A stretch of DNA of 64,000 bases. Origin: JANMDU01 sp031418715 (GTDB lineage Bacteria; Pseudomonadota; Gammaproteobacteria; Burkholderiales; Burkholderiaceae_C). Below, piece after piece: positions 43,091 to 51,826 of this stretch (within the stretch, counting starts at the first letter, position 1; each line of letters starts with the position of its first letter). The notes below the pieces were generated by a model, which worked only from the letters and a program-made list of their open reading frames with translations, was not told the origin of the DNA and searched no databases. The stretch spans positions 1 through 64,000 of the forward strand of contig JANOJL010000049.1 of the NCBI GenBank assembly GCA_031418715.1, in the 5' to 3' direction. The position numbers were made by a program, and so were the translations under genes.

Positions 43091-44572
43091 ATGCTGATGC
43101 GTACAGCCCAACAAACGCTCACCGAGCAACTCGTGTCGAGATTTTCCGAGCGGATTCGCTCGCGCCTGCTGCCGCCGGGCGCTCGCTTGCCTAGCGTGCG
43201 CGAGTGTGCAAGGCAGCAAGAAGTCAGCCCGCACACGGTGGTGGCGGCGTATGACCAGCTCGTAGCCTCTGGTTTGCTGGAGGCCCGTAAGCAGCGCGGC
43301 TTTTATGTGCGTGATGTGCATGTTTTGAAGAAAAATGAGCAGTTCGCCGTTATAGATATTTCGCATAGTGCTATTAAATCAATAGTAAATAATAACAATG
43401 ATGTGGCATTGCATCAGCGTCCGCGTATCGATGCCACTGCGCTCATTCGCGGCATGTTTGCCCGAAATAGCGCAAGCGGCAGTGGCGCTCAGAGCAGCCA
43501 GCCGCAGCCGGGCATGGGCGTGTTGCCCCCTGATTGGATGGAGAGCGATTTCCTCGGTCCCGCTGTGCGCAAAGTCAGCCGTGGCCGCAATTTGCTGGAG
43601 ACCAGCCTGCGCTATGGTGAGCCGTTGGGCGATGCCACGCTGCGCGAAGCGCTGGCGGTGAAGCTGCGCGATTTCGCGCTTGATGTGCCGAGCAGCCGCA
43701 TCATCACCACGCTGGGCGCCACGCAGGCGCTCGATATCGTGAGCCGCACTTTGCTCAAAGCAGGCGATTATGTGATGGTCGAAGAGCCTGGCTGGGCGGT
43801 CGAATTCGCGCGGCTCGATGCGCTGGGCATGCGTATTCTGCCCGTGCCCCGCCATGCCGATGGGCCCGATCTCGCTGTGATGGCGCGCTATTGTGAAGAA
43901 CACAAACCCAAGCTCTACGTGAGCGTGAGCGTGCTGCACAACCCCACCGGCGCATGCCTTTCGCCATCCAGCGCACACCGCATTTTGCAGCTCGCCGGCA
44001 GCCAAGATTTTCATATCGTTGAAGACGACACCTATTGCCACATCGCCCCCGCGCATGCCACGCGCATGGCCGCGCTCGATGGCCTGCAGCGCACGATCTA
44101 TGTGAGCGGTTTCGCCAAAATCCTTGCCCCCAATTGGCGCATCGGCTTCATGGCCACGCCCGAGCACCTCACAGAGCGGCTGCTTGACACCAAGCTTCTT
44201 ACCAGCCTCACCACGCCCGCCCTGCTAGAAAAAGCCATCGCGCATTGCATCAACGAGGGCCATCTGCGCAAACACAGCGAGCGCGTGCGCACCCGTCTGG
44301 ATGCCGCCCGCAGTCGCAGCGTCAAACTCGCTCTGCAATCAGGCTGCACATTCGCAGCCGAGCCAGCGGGCTTGTTTGGTTGGGTAGAAACCGGCGTAGA
44401 CACCGAGACACTGGCGCAGCGCATGCTCGATGACGGAATTCTTCTCGCGCCCGGCGCGTTGTTTAACGCTGCTAGGCAGCCGAGCACTTTAATGCGCATC
44501 AATTTTGCGACAACACAGGAAGCGGGATTTTGGAAGAAATTTGTTGCTCAAAGAGATACCACCCACCGTTGA
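43091..44572 (+). CDS. MocR/PdxR-type regulator: GntR HTH fused to aminotransferase fold
   Basis: A 493-aa protein. Residues ~8-75 form a GntR winged helix (PPGARLPSVRECARQQEVSP, HTVVAAYDQLVASGLL). Residues ~130-490 form a class I aminotransferase-like domain with the PLP Lys in YVSGFAKILAPNWRIGF and NPTG in LHNPTGACLSP. The linker holds QFAVIDISHSAIKSIVNN, encoded by a dispersed repeat (43336-43388). MocR proteins sense PLP or amino acids and usually control the divergent gene, here the LysE-led export operon. The effector is unknown. Confidence 0.93.
   Translation: MLMRTAQQTLTEQLVSRFSERIRSRLLPPGARLPSVRECARQQEVSPHTVVAAYDQLVASGLLEARKQRGFYVRDVHVLKKNEQFAVIDISHSAIKSIVNNNNDVALHQRPRIDATALIRGMFARNSASGSGAQSSQPQPGMGVLPPDWMESDFLGPAVRKVSRGRNLLETSLRYGEPLGDATLREALAVKLRDFALDVPSSRIITTLGATQALDIVSRTLLKAGDYVMVEEPGWAVEFARLDALGMRILPVPRHADGPDLAVMARYCEEHKPKLYVSVSVLHNPTGACLSPSSAHRILQLAGSQDFHIVEDDTYCHIAPAHATRMAALDGLQRTIYVSGFAKILAPNWRIGFMATPEHLTERLLDTKLLTSLTTPALLEKAIAHCINEGHLRKHSERVRTRLDAARSRSVKLALQSGCTFAAEPAGLFGWVETGVDTETLAQRMLDDGILLAPGALFNAARQPSTLMRINFATTQEAGFWKKFVAQRDTTHR
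43336..43388 (+). repeat. Dispersed repeat, copy 12, in the MocR linker (forward, in frame)
   Basis: CAGTTCGCCGTTATAGATAT and GTGCTATTAAATCAATAGT. It lies exactly between the DNA-binding and aminotransferase-like domains. Confidence 0.85.
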
Positions 44573-44596
44573 GCGTCACCGAACACCAACGCCAAG

Positions 44597-45931
44597 TCAG
44601 CCGCGCAACTGGCCTTCGCCGAGCACCACATACTTCAGCGAAGTCAGCCCTTCCACACCCACCGGGCCGCGCGCGTGAAACTTATCGGTCGAGATGCCGA
44701 TCTCGGCGCCCAAGCCGAATTCAAAGCCATCTGCGAAGCGCGTGCTGGCATTGACCATCACACTGGCTGAATCGACTTCGCGCAGGAAGCGCTGGGCATG
44801 AATGTGGTTTGTTGTGATGATCGCGTCGGTGTGGTGCGATGAGTAATGGTTGATGTGCGTAATCGCCTCATCCAAACCGCTCACGATCTTGATGCTGATG
44901 ATGGGGGCGAGGTATTCTTCAAACCAATCTTGCTCCGTAGCCATGACCAGTTTGGCGGGAGCAGTTGAAGGAGTCGCCCCAATTGCTACTGAATTCATAG
45001 CATTCTGCACAGTATTGATAACGGATAGAAGCTCAAAAGCCTCTGAATCGCAGCGCATTTCCACGCCTTTAGCCGCATAAATTGCCGCAATCTTCGGTAA
45101 AAATTCTTGAGCCACACCACGCGCCACCAGCAAGCCTTCCGCCGCATTGCAAGGCGAATATTTGTTCGTCTTTGCGTTATCGGCCACGCGCACGGCCATC
45201 TCAATATCGCAAGGGTCGTCCACATACACATGGCAATTGCCATCGAGGTGTTTGATCACCGGCACTTTCGCATCGCGCGAGATGCGCTCGATCAGCCCCT
45301 TGCCGCCGCGCGGAATGATCACATCCACAAACTGCGGCATCGTGATCAGTTGGCCCACCGCCTCGCGATCGGTTGTGGGCACGAGTTGCACGCCGTCTTC
45401 CGGCAAGCCGCTCTCGCGCAGCGCCTGGCGCACCAAAGCGGCCAAGGCACGGTTCGATTCAATCGCCTCCGAGCCACCGCGCAAAATGCACGCATTACCC
45501 GATTTGATTGACAGCGATGCCGCCTCAATCGTCACATTCGGCCGGCTCTCGTAAATCATCCCAAACACCCCAATCGGCACGCGCATCTGCCCCACGCGAA
45601 TGCCGCTGTCCATCTGGCGCATACCCGAAATCTCGCCAATGATGTCGGCCATCGCGGCCAGCTGCTCGCAGCCCTGAGCGCAAGTCTCCAGCGCCTTGGC
45701 ACCCAACTTCAAGCGATCCACCATCGGCGCGGCTAAGCCAGCGGCGACAGCCCGTTCTAAATCTTTGGCATTTTCTAATGCCAGCGAAGCGCCAGATTCG
45801 CGCAGCAAAGCCGCCAGCCGTTTGAGAGCCGCATTCTTCTGTACCGAAGGCGCCCGCGCCATCTCAAACGCCGCGCGGCGCGCTTGCGCGCCGAGGGATT
45901 GCATCAGTTCGGAGGTGGAAATCGCATTCAT
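44597..45931 (-). CDS. proA: Glutamate-5-semialdehyde dehydrogenase with an in-frame repeat insert
   Basis: Reduces gamma-glutamyl phosphate to glutamate semialdehyde in proline synthesis, using NADPH. The 444-aa product is longer than the ~420 usual. Signatures are GMIYESRPNVTIEAASLSIK, GNACILRGGSEAIESNRALA, the catalytic Cys in NKYSPCNAAEGLLV and HTDAIITTNHIHAQRFLREV. The extra length comes from LLSVINTVQNAMNSVAIG, after MRCDSEAFE, encoded by a dispersed repeat (44982-45040). The insert lies in a variable loop between the Cys region and EYLAPIISIK. Confidence 0.96.
   Translation of the reverse strand: MNAISTSELMQSLGAQARRAAFEMARAPSVQKNAALKRLAALLRESGASLALENAKDLERAVAAGLAAPMVDRLKLGAKALETCAQGCEQLAAMADIIGEISGMRQMDSGIRVGQMRVPIGVFGMIYESRPNVTIEAASLSIKSGNACILRGGSEAIESNRALAALVRQALRESGLPEDGVQLVPTTDREAVGQLITMPQFVDVIIPRGGKGLIERISRDAKVPVIKHLDGNCHVYVDDPCDIEMAVRVADNAKTNKYSPCNAAEGLLVARGVAQEFLPKIAAIYAAKGVEMRCDSEAFELLSVINTVQNAMNSVAIGATPSTAPAKLVMATEQDWFEEYLAPIISIKIVSGLDEAITHINHYSSHHTDAIITTNHIHAQRFLREVDSASVMVNASTRFADGFEFGLGAEIGISTDKFHARGPVGVEGLTSLKYVVLGEGQLRG
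44982..45040 (-). repeat. Dispersed repeat, copy 13, inside proA (sense to the gene)
   Basis: ATTGCTACTGAATTCATAGC and TTGATAACGGATAGAAGC. It is read as LLSVINTVQNAMNSVAIG in the same frame as the hemD copy. Confidence 0.82.
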
Positions 45932-46000
45932 GCCAGTATTTTCTCACGGCAGTGAAATTGAGCCTCGTTGCAACAGCCAGATTGTTTATATACTGAGCCA

Positions 46001-48034
46001 GTGCAGTTCCTCATCCGTCCATTGCTGCGTTTTCTCAGCCGCTTTTCTCAAGCCTTGCTGTTACTTTGCCTGCTTGGCTTATGGTCATCATCAGCTTGGG
46101 CCAACTCGCCCGGTAAAAATGGCACCCGCACGATCACGGCGGCTAACACGATCGTCAACCAATCAAGCACACTGTCGATCGCGGCCACAGCAGGCGCTAC
46201 GACGATCACCGTCGCCAGCATTGCCAACTTATCAAGCCCTGAAGCCACCGGAGGCGGGGCCTTGGCGGCTGGTGATGTGATCCTGATTTACCAAGCTCGC
46301 GGCGCTTCGATCAATACAGCCAATTCCGTCACCTATGGCGACATTACCGCTTACGGTAACGCCGGCAATTATGAATTCCAGTCGGTCGCCAGCGTATCAG
46401 GCAACAATATTGGTTTGGCAGCTCGATCCGACAGCAGCAGTTGCACCGCAGGCACACTCAGGAGAAGTTACGGCGCGGGCGCCCAGGTGATTCGCGTGCC
46501 GCAATACACAGCGCTCACTGTGAACGCTGCAGCAAGCATCAGCACCTTGGCTTGGAATGGCAGCGTGGGAGGCGTGGTGGCTATTCGGGTGCAAAACACC
46601 CTGACCATCACCGGCACGATCACAGTGGCTGGCCTTGGGTTTCGGGGCGGCGTCAAAGATGCCACGGATCGCGTCAACGGCGGCACGGCAAATTTAGCTT
46701 TCGCTACAGACGATAACCCGGCAGGTGGCGCAAAGGGTGAGGGCATTGCCAGTGGTGCGGGGGGAACATTCGGCGGGGTGGCATTGCCGTTTAGCAATCC
46801 AGGCGGTAACTTTGATATCGCCGCACCGGCCAATGGTGGGGGCGGGGGGGGCTCACACAACGCTGGTGGTGGTGGTGGCGCGAATGCTGCATCTGCTCTG
46901 ACGCCGTACTGCACGACCGGCTCATCAACCTACACGAGCGTTGCAGGCAATCTGTCTTCAACCACCGCTTTTCTTTGGTGCGGCCAAGGCTCGATGCCAA
47001 GCACTGTGACAGGTTCAACTGCATGGACCTTGGATCCAGGCTACCGCGCCAACGGCAATGCATTGACCGCGCAAGTCGGTGGTGGGCGCGGCGGCTACAC
47101 CTTTGGTGGCGGCAATTCGGATGCGCTGACCGTCGGCCCCGGCACAACCACTTGGGGCGGCGATAGTCGTCACCCCTTGGGCGGCTGGGGTGGCCGCCCC
47201 CTGGCTCAAGATGTCGCCAATCGCGTGTTTTTTGGCGGTGGCGGTGGCGCGGGTGCCAACAATCCGGCCAACGACGCGGGCACAGCGGGCGCACCGGGCG
47301 GCGGTGCGATCTTCATTGATGCTGGGACGCTAGCCGGCACAGGCGCCATCATCGCCAATGGCAACACTGCGGCCAACACCACAGGCGGTCACAATGACGC
47401 GCCTGGCGGCGGCGGCGCTGGGGGAAGCATGATTGTTCGGGCGGGCAGCGGTAGCGTGGGCAGCATGCAAGCTAACGGCGGTAATGGCGGGAACCAGCTC
47501 ATCACTGGGGCTGAAAGCGAAGGCCCCGGTGGCGGTGGCGGAGGTGGCATGATCGCTTTCATCGGCGGCACGCAATCGGCCATTGGCGGCACCGGCGGTA
47601 CCTCGAATTCATCCTCCGTAACGGAATTCCCCCGCAATGGCGCGACCGATGCCAGCGCCGGCCTTTCCGGTCAAACCGCCCCACAGCTCATCTTCCCCGG
47701 CATCCTATGCGCAGGCTTGGCCATCACCAAAAATAACAACACCAGCACACTCGTTGCCGGCGCCACCACCACTTACACCATTGTGATCAGCAACAGCGGC
47801 CCCGCCCCAGCGAATGGCAGCTTGTTTCGCGATCTTCCTGCCTCGGGCTTGAGCTGCAACTCGGTCACCTGCACCTCAGCAATTGGCACCACCTGCGCCG
47901 CGTCGGTGCCCGCAGCCAGCGTCACAATCGGCAATCTGCTGGGCGGCGGCATCCCCATCAACAGCTTCCCCGCCGCCTCCACGCTCACTTTCCAGGTGGG
48001 CTGCGGCGTGACGGCGACGGGGCTGCCACCGTAG
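46001..48034 (+). CDS. Secreted glycine-rich protein with C-terminal DUF11 domain
   Basis: GTG at 46001 gives a clean signal peptide (LLRFLSRFSQALLLLCLLGL, cleavage near AWA-NS); 677 aa. The N-terminal region has GDVILIYQARGASINTANS and VIRVPQYTALTV. The middle is strongly Gly-rich (GGGGGGSHNAGGGGGANAAS, GGAGGSMIVRAGSG) and probably beta-helical. The last ~110 residues form one DUF11 domain (STLVAGATTTYTIVISNSGP) ending at GCGVTATG. A paralogue at 58243-60222 shares the same layout and end. No membrane anchor is visible; function is unknown. Confidence 0.78.
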   Translation: MQFLIRPLLRFLSRFSQALLLLCLLGLWSSSAWANSPGKNGTRTITAANTIVNQSSTLSIAATAGATTITVASIANLSSPEATGGGALAAGDVILIYQARGASINTANSVTYGDITAYGNAGNYEFQSVASVSGNNIGLAARSDSSSCTAGTLRRSYGAGAQVIRVPQYTALTVNAAASISTLAWNGSVGGVVAIRVQNTLTITGTITVAGLGFRGGVKDATDRVNGGTANLAFATDDNPAGGAKGEGIASGAGGTFGGVALPFSNPGGNFDIAAPANGGGGGGSHNAGGGGGANAASALTPYCTTGSSTYTSVAGNLSSTTAFLWCGQGSMPSTVTGSTAWTLDPGYRANGNALTAQVGGGRGGYTFGGGNSDALTVGPGTTTWGGDSRHPLGGWGGRPLAQDVANRVFFGGGGGAGANNPANDAGTAGAPGGGAIFIDAGTLAGTGAIIANGNTAANTTGGHNDAPGGGGAGGSMIVRAGSGSVGSMQANGGNGGNQLITGAESEGPGGGGGGGMIAFIGGTQSAIGGTGGTSNSSSVTEFPRNGATDASAGLSGQTAPQLIFPGILCAGLAITKNNNTSTLVAGATTTYTIVISNSGPAPANGSLFRDLPASGLSCNSVTCTSAIGTTCAASVPAASVTIGNLLGGGIPINSFPAASTLTFQVGCGVTATGLPP

Positions 48035-48049
48035 CTTTTAAGCCTGCAC

Positions 48050-49153
48050 CTAGCCTGCCGCTTGAGCGCCAGACCGCTCCAAATTCAGCGCCAGCAGGCG
48101 CTTCAAAATCTCTTCATCGGGCATCGTGGGGGTGTATCTGCCCAGCCGTAGGCGGTGGCTACGGCCGCGTCTAGCTGCTCGTGGGCGGATTGGAGCCATT
48201 GGACTTGGCCGGATTGGCGCAGGTTGTAGAGGTTGGTGAGTGTGCGCTTACCTAGCTCTTTCATCTCTGTTTGGCTCAGATTGTCTTTTGGCAAAATGCG
48301 GTCGGGGTAGGGGGAATGATCCATGCCCAGCGGCGTGATTTCGGGGATGCGCTGCGTCCACTCGGGTGGGTTGAGCCAGGTGTTGCGCAAGTTGCCCAGG
48401 CGATGGGCGGCGCGGGCGATTGCGCAAGCGATGTTGTGCAGATCGGTGGCGGCTTCGTGCGAGGGTGCAGAAGTCTGCACCGGTGATGTGGCAATTGCTC
48501 CTGAATTCATAGCACCCTGCGCACGTTTTATAACGGGTAGAGGCCGATTTGGCTCTATAAATTCACTTGCCAGACCCGCTGGAATCTGCGCGCCGCCTTC
48601 CAGCGCTTCGGTCTGCTGATGCGCCGTATCCAAGGGCGTGAGGCCAGCGGGGAAGGGGAAGGTTTCAAAGCAGGTAGTGGAGGTGTACGCGGACGATCCT
48701 CCAGTGAGGTGCCCATACGCGGCGCAGCAGCTGTTGTTTGGCTGGGTCTTTCAGCGCCTCGATGGGGATGATGTGCTGTTCGCTCGGATGGCCGTTGAAT
48801 TGCGTGTGGATGCGGATCGTGTGGCGATCACACACCAACAGCAACGGCGGATTTTCAAGCGCGAGGCTGTAGCCCAAAAGCTGGTGCAGCGCGGCATCTA
48901 AATTTCTGCCGGGGGCTTTGTTTTCCCAAGCGAAGCGGCCTTTGTAGAACACATCGGCAAAGCCGCGCGTCTGGCCAAGCGCGAGGGTGAGCTTTTCAAA
49001 GATGTAGTTGTCTTCAATGCCGGTGGTGCCCGGCTTGGGCACGCCCAGCAATTCGCACAGGTCAATAAAGTAAGGCTGCGCGCCTTGGCGCTCGTTTTCC
49101 AGATCGCGCGAGCCGCCTTTGCCCCAAGTGGCGATGAAGTCGTAGGGGGTCAT
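48050..49153 (-). pseudogene. Decayed MmeI-like class I SAM-dependent DNA methyltransferase
   Basis: The ATG at 49153 starts MTPYDFIATWGKGGSRDLEN; FIDLCELLGVPKPGT, GFADVFYKGRFAWENKAPGR and LENPPLLLVCDRHTIRIHTQ follow, the N-terminal nuclease-side domain of MmeI-type enzymes. At about 48670 the frame shifts, and the C-terminal part FETFPFPAGLTPLDTAHQQT, TLTNLYNLRQSGQVQWLQSA and LDAAVATAYGW appears. A second shift near 48125 leads to MPDEEILKRLLALNLERSG and the stop at 48050. The central methylase core with its NPPY-type motif is deleted, so the gene is dead. A dispersed repeat lies in the C-terminal piece. Confidence 0.8.
48493..48552 (-). repeat. Dispersed repeat, copy 14, inside the MmeI remnant (sense to the gene)
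   Basis: TTGCTCCTGAATTCATAGC and TTTATAACGGGTAGAGGCC. It reads PLPVIKRAQGAMNSGAIA in the same frame as the hemD and proA copies. Confidence 0.82.
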
Positions 49154-49169
49154 GTGAAGTGATGCTTCA

Positions 49170-49487
49170 TCAAACGCCAGCGACCACGGCATCCAAGCTG
49201 GCTTGAATTTCTGCGCGGCATTGGGCAAGCGAGCCCTTTGCTTTTTTTAGCCTTCCTGCATGAATGGGCGCTGCCATGGGAGAGAGCAACGTGTAGCTGG
49301 CGCCCTTGAATTGCAGAGGCGGAAACAAGCGCTTAGGTAAGTTGCTGCTGCTAGGCTTTTGGATGGCCAGCGGAATGCTCAGGCGAGTGGCCAGAGATTC
49401 GAGCAGTTCGTGCTGCACGTTGACGACCCAGGGCCAAGCATCTCGGTAGGCGGCATTGGGATTGGGATAAACATCAAACTGCGCCAT
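49170..49487 (-). CDS. ccdB: CcdB-family toxin (module 1)
   Basis: A 105-aa protein starting MAQFDVYPNPNAAYRDAWPW, then VVNVQHELLESLATRLSIPL, the typical CcdB beta-sheet start and the conserved IPL. CcdB toxins block DNA gyrase; here that is inferred from family. It overlaps its antitoxin gene by 14 bp and ends 16 nt before the start codon of the MmeI remnant. Confidence 0.85.
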   Translation of the reverse strand: MAQFDVYPNPNAAYRDAWPWVVNVQHELLESLATRLSIPLAIQKPSSSNLPKRLFPPLQFKGASYTLLSPMAAPIHAGRLKKAKGSLAQCRAEIQASLDAVVAGV

Positions 49488-49779
49488 CGGGCGCTTCCAT
49501 CAAGCCATCGCTCCAAACGCCATGCTGATCCACAAGGCTGTTGATCTCGTCAACCCACGCGCGGTTTTGGGTGCTGAACGCTTGAGCGGGGCTGGGCGCT
49601 GGCGCAGACATCGCCGTTTGATGATTTGCCCCTTGATTTCTGAGCGCGTGGTATTGCTGCACGGACAAGAGCACGCCGTGCTGCCTGCCCGATTTAGCAA
49701 TGAACACCGGCTCAATCAGGCAGGTATCCAGCATTTGCCCAAAGCGGTTTTTGGCATCGGTGGCGTTGATTTGAATCAT
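49474..49779 (-). CDS. Antitoxin: Phd/YefM-like N-terminus with CcdA-like C-terminus
   Basis: A 101-aa protein. The N-terminal half (INATDAKNRFGQMLDTCLIE, PVFIAKSGRQHGVLLSVQQY) is a Phd/YefM DNA-binding domain, not the ribbon-helix-helix of classical CcdA. The C-terminal part (NRAWVDEINSLVDQHGVWSD then GLMEA) matches the CcdB-binding arm of CcdA. So the DNA-binding and toxin-binding halves come from two families. It overlaps ccdB by 14 bp, the usual antitoxin-first order. Confidence 0.82.
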   Translation of the reverse strand: MIQINATDAKNRFGQMLDTCLIEPVFIAKSGRQHGVLLSVQQYHALRNQGANHQTAMSAPAPSPAQAFSTQNRAWVDEINSLVDQHGVWSDGLMEAPDGAV

Positions 49780-49792
49780 CAGTAGATTTTAG

Positions 49793-49852
49793 CTAATTTG
49801 GCTGATTTGGCTCATTGCGCGGAGCTGTGACGATGAAGTCGAAGGGGGTCAT
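49793..49852 (-). pseudogene. Vestigial second MmeI start (19 codons)
   Basis: Directly after the second ccdB stop, an ATG at 49852 reads MTPFDFIVTAPRNEPNQPN and then stops. The first seven codons and the DNA around them (GATGAAGTCGAAGGGGGTCA on the plus strand) nearly equal the start of the MmeI remnant at 49131-49153. It shows that a ccdAB-plus-MmeI unit was duplicated and one copy of the MmeI gene lost. Confidence 0.65.
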
Positions 49853-49858
49853 GGGAGC

Positions 49859-50176
49859 TCAATATCCGCGCAGCAAGAATTCGACAGCGCTGTCGATGCG
49901 CGAGACCTCGCGCTGGAGGTTGTCGAGCCTGCCTCGCAACTCGCGCTGCAAGAACACGGCGATACCAAACGGATGAATATGCAGGTGTTCGTCGAAACCT
50001 ACCACTTGCACGGCAGGGTTGAGGCGCTCCGTCATGCCAGGAAACGCATCAGGCATCGCCAGCGGAATGCACACGCGCTCGGCAAACATATAGTGGCGAT
50101 CACTTTGGATCTCAATGACACACGGGAAAGCCGCGCGAAGCGATGCAATCGGATTGTGATAAACGTCGTATCGCAT
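49859..50176 (-). CDS. ccdB: CcdB-family toxin (module 2)
   Basis: 105 aa from the ATG at 50176 (MRYDVYHNPIASLRAAFPCV, then IEIQSDRHYMFAERVCIPLA). It has the same length and pattern as module 1 but is diverged in sequence, with QVVGFDEHLHIHPFGIAVFL in the second half where classic CcdB has the body of the sheet. The start is 7 nt after the stop of its antitoxin. An upstream in-frame extension overlaps the antitoxin gene and is not used. Confidence 0.82.
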   Translation of the reverse strand: MRYDVYHNPIASLRAAFPCVIEIQSDRHYMFAERVCIPLAMPDAFPGMTERLNPAVQVVGFDEHLHIHPFGIAVFLQRELRGRLDNLQREVSRIDSAVEFLLRGY

Positions 50177-50183
50177 GCGCTGG

Positions 50184-50492
50184 TTACGCGGCCAGTTGTT
50201 GGCTTTGCTCAGCTTCGCGCCACATGCGCACACTTTCACTGAAAGTGGGGCGCTGCTCTGCCCAGGCGTTATAAGCGGCGATTTGTTTGGCGTGTATCAA
50301 ATGCCATTGATCGTCGGTTGGTGAGTCTGCTGCACTCAATTTCTGCTCTGGGCTAGCGGGCGCAATCACTGGAACGACTCGTACAGGTAGCATTTGCACT
50401 ACCCCAGTATCTAGGAACTGCACATCAAACAATTGCCCCGCAAACTTTTTACCCAGCGAGATTTGGCCACTGGCTCCAACCTCTTTCAGCAT
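50184..50492 (-). CDS. Antitoxin with AbrB-like N-terminus and CcdA-like C-terminus
   Basis: A 102-aa protein. Its N-terminus (EVGASGQISLGKKFAGQLFD then VQFLDTGVVQMLPVRVVP) resembles an AbrB/SpoVT swapped-hairpin DNA-binding fold. The C-terminal region (HAKQIAAYNAWAEQRPTFSE then SVRMW) is a CcdA-like toxin-binding arm, weaker than in module 1. It precedes the second ccdB as an antitoxin should. Its N-terminal domain differs from that of the first antitoxin. AGGAG lies directly before the ATG with very short spacing. Confidence 0.68.
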   Translation of the reverse strand: MLKEVGASGQISLGKKFAGQLFDVQFLDTGVVQMLPVRVVPVIAPASPEQKLSAADSPTDDQWHLIHAKQIAAYNAWAEQRPTFSESVRMWREAEQSQQLAA

Positions 50493-50562
50493 GGCATTCT
50501 CCTATAAACCATTCATGTCGTCATGCCGCATGATAATCTAGTTCGAGGTATTGCACGAAGGA

Positions 50563-51681
50563 TTAAGCCGCCACCTTACAAACCATCCCCGCCAACTGAT
50601 GCAGCGCCACCCAAGGCTGCTGGGGCCAATTGGGGGCTTTCAGGCCTTTGACGATGCCGTCCACCTGATGCGCGGCGTGTAGCAAATTGCTGGTATCTAG
50701 GCTGGAGAGGCGCGGCAGGATGCGTTCGTAGAGTTTTTGTTTGATGCCCCAGACCCGCGCTTCTTGCAGCGCCATCGGCAGCGGTTTGCCTTCTTCCATC
50801 AGGCTTTTGACGCGGTGCAGATTGCGGATGTCTTCTTGAATAGCCCAATGCACGAGCACTTCGGCCTCGCCTTCGGCTTGCAGGCCGTCGAGCATGCGCT
50901 GCGTGCGGGCGAGGTTGCCAGCGAGCACGGCTTCTGAGAGTTTGAATACGTCATACCTCGCCACATTGAGCACAGCTGCCTCTAGTTGTTCGAAGCTGAG
51001 CTCCAACAAAGCTGTTGGGCTGAATTTGCCCAAACTCTGCGCCGGGGAAGAATCGGGGGGCGCGGGCAGTGAGGCGGGAGGGGGATATAAGAGCGAGAGC
51101 TTTTGGATTTCTTGATGCGCGGCCAGCAAATTGCCTTCCACGCGGTCTGCGAAGAATTTCAAGGTGCGTTCGCCTTCTTCGCCGCTTTTCACGCGCAGGC
51201 CTGCGTTTGCAAGGCGCTGGGTGAGCCAAGGCGCGAGCGCCCGGCGATCAATCTCAGCCACTTCGAGGGTCACGCCGAAGCTCTCCAACGCGCCAAACCA
51301 AGCGCCGCCCTTGGTCAGTTTGTCGAGCTTGGGCAAGATAAAGAGCGTGAGCACGCCGTCGTTGCCTTGGGATTGCTCGGCCAAGCGCTGAATCGCTGAG
51401 CTGCCTTCTTTGCCGGGCTTGCCACTGGGAATGCGCACCTCGACAATTTGTTTGTCGCCAAACAAGCTCATCGAGCCCCCCGCAGCCAGCACATCGCTCC
51501 AGTCAAAATGCGCCCCAGTTGCGGTGTGGACGCTGCGTTCGGTGAAGCCTTGGCCGCGAGCGGCAGCGCGGATCGCATCCAAGGCTTCTTGGATCAGCAG
51601 GGGCTCGTCGCCGTGCAAGGTGTAGAGCGATTTGAGCCCTTTTTGCAGGTGCTGTGGGAGTTGCGCGGGGCTAAGTTGCAT
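50563..51681 (-). CDS. holA: DNA polymerase III delta subunit
   Basis: A 372-aa clamp-loader subunit that opens the beta clamp. It shows the RFC-like N-terminal LYTLHGDEPLLIQEALDAIR, the beta-binding SLFGDKQIVEVRIPSG, and a C-terminal helical collar (FEQLEAAVLNVARYDVFKLS, EAVLAGNLARTQRMLDGLQA). Full length. The lptE gene that often precedes holA is not upstream here; instead the minus-strand sbtB lies beyond a repeat copy. Confidence 0.95.
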   Translation of the reverse strand: MQLSPAQLPQHLQKGLKSLYTLHGDEPLLIQEALDAIRAAARGQGFTERSVHTATGAHFDWSDVLAAGGSMSLFGDKQIVEVRIPSGKPGKEGSSAIQRLAEQSQGNDGVLTLFILPKLDKLTKGGAWFGALESFGVTLEVAEIDRRALAPWLTQRLANAGLRVKSGEEGERTLKFFADRVEGNLLAAHQEIQKLSLLYPPPASLPAPPDSSPAQSLGKFSPTALLELSFEQLEAAVLNVARYDVFKLSEAVLAGNLARTQRMLDGLQAEGEAEVLVHWAIQEDIRNLHRVKSLMEEGKPLPMALQEARVWGIKQKLYERILPRLSSLDTSNLLHAAHQVDGIVKGLKAPNWPQQPWVALHQLAGMVCKVAA

Positions 51682-51765
51682 GGTATGCCCTTACGCAGGC
51701 TTGGGCCGATTGAGCGGCTCAAGCGCGTGCCAAATCACATCCGCTTGGGCGGGAAAAATTTTAGG

Positions 51766-51826
51766 CAAAAAGAGCTGTTTGCCGTTATGAAATATACGTA
51801 ACATGCTATTGAATATATAGCATTAA
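51766..51826 (+). repeat. Dispersed repeat, copy 15, reaching into the sbtB stop (forward)
   Basis: GTTTGCCGTTATGAAATATA and ATGCTATTGAATATATAGCA. The sbtB stop codon (TAA on the minus strand, 51823-51825) is at its edge. Confidence 0.8.

Noticed and set aside
46800..47700. Gly-rich region as a CRISPR-like or tandem DNA repeat
   Set aside because: The repetition comes from Gly codons in an open, signal-peptide-bearing gene, and the units are irregular.
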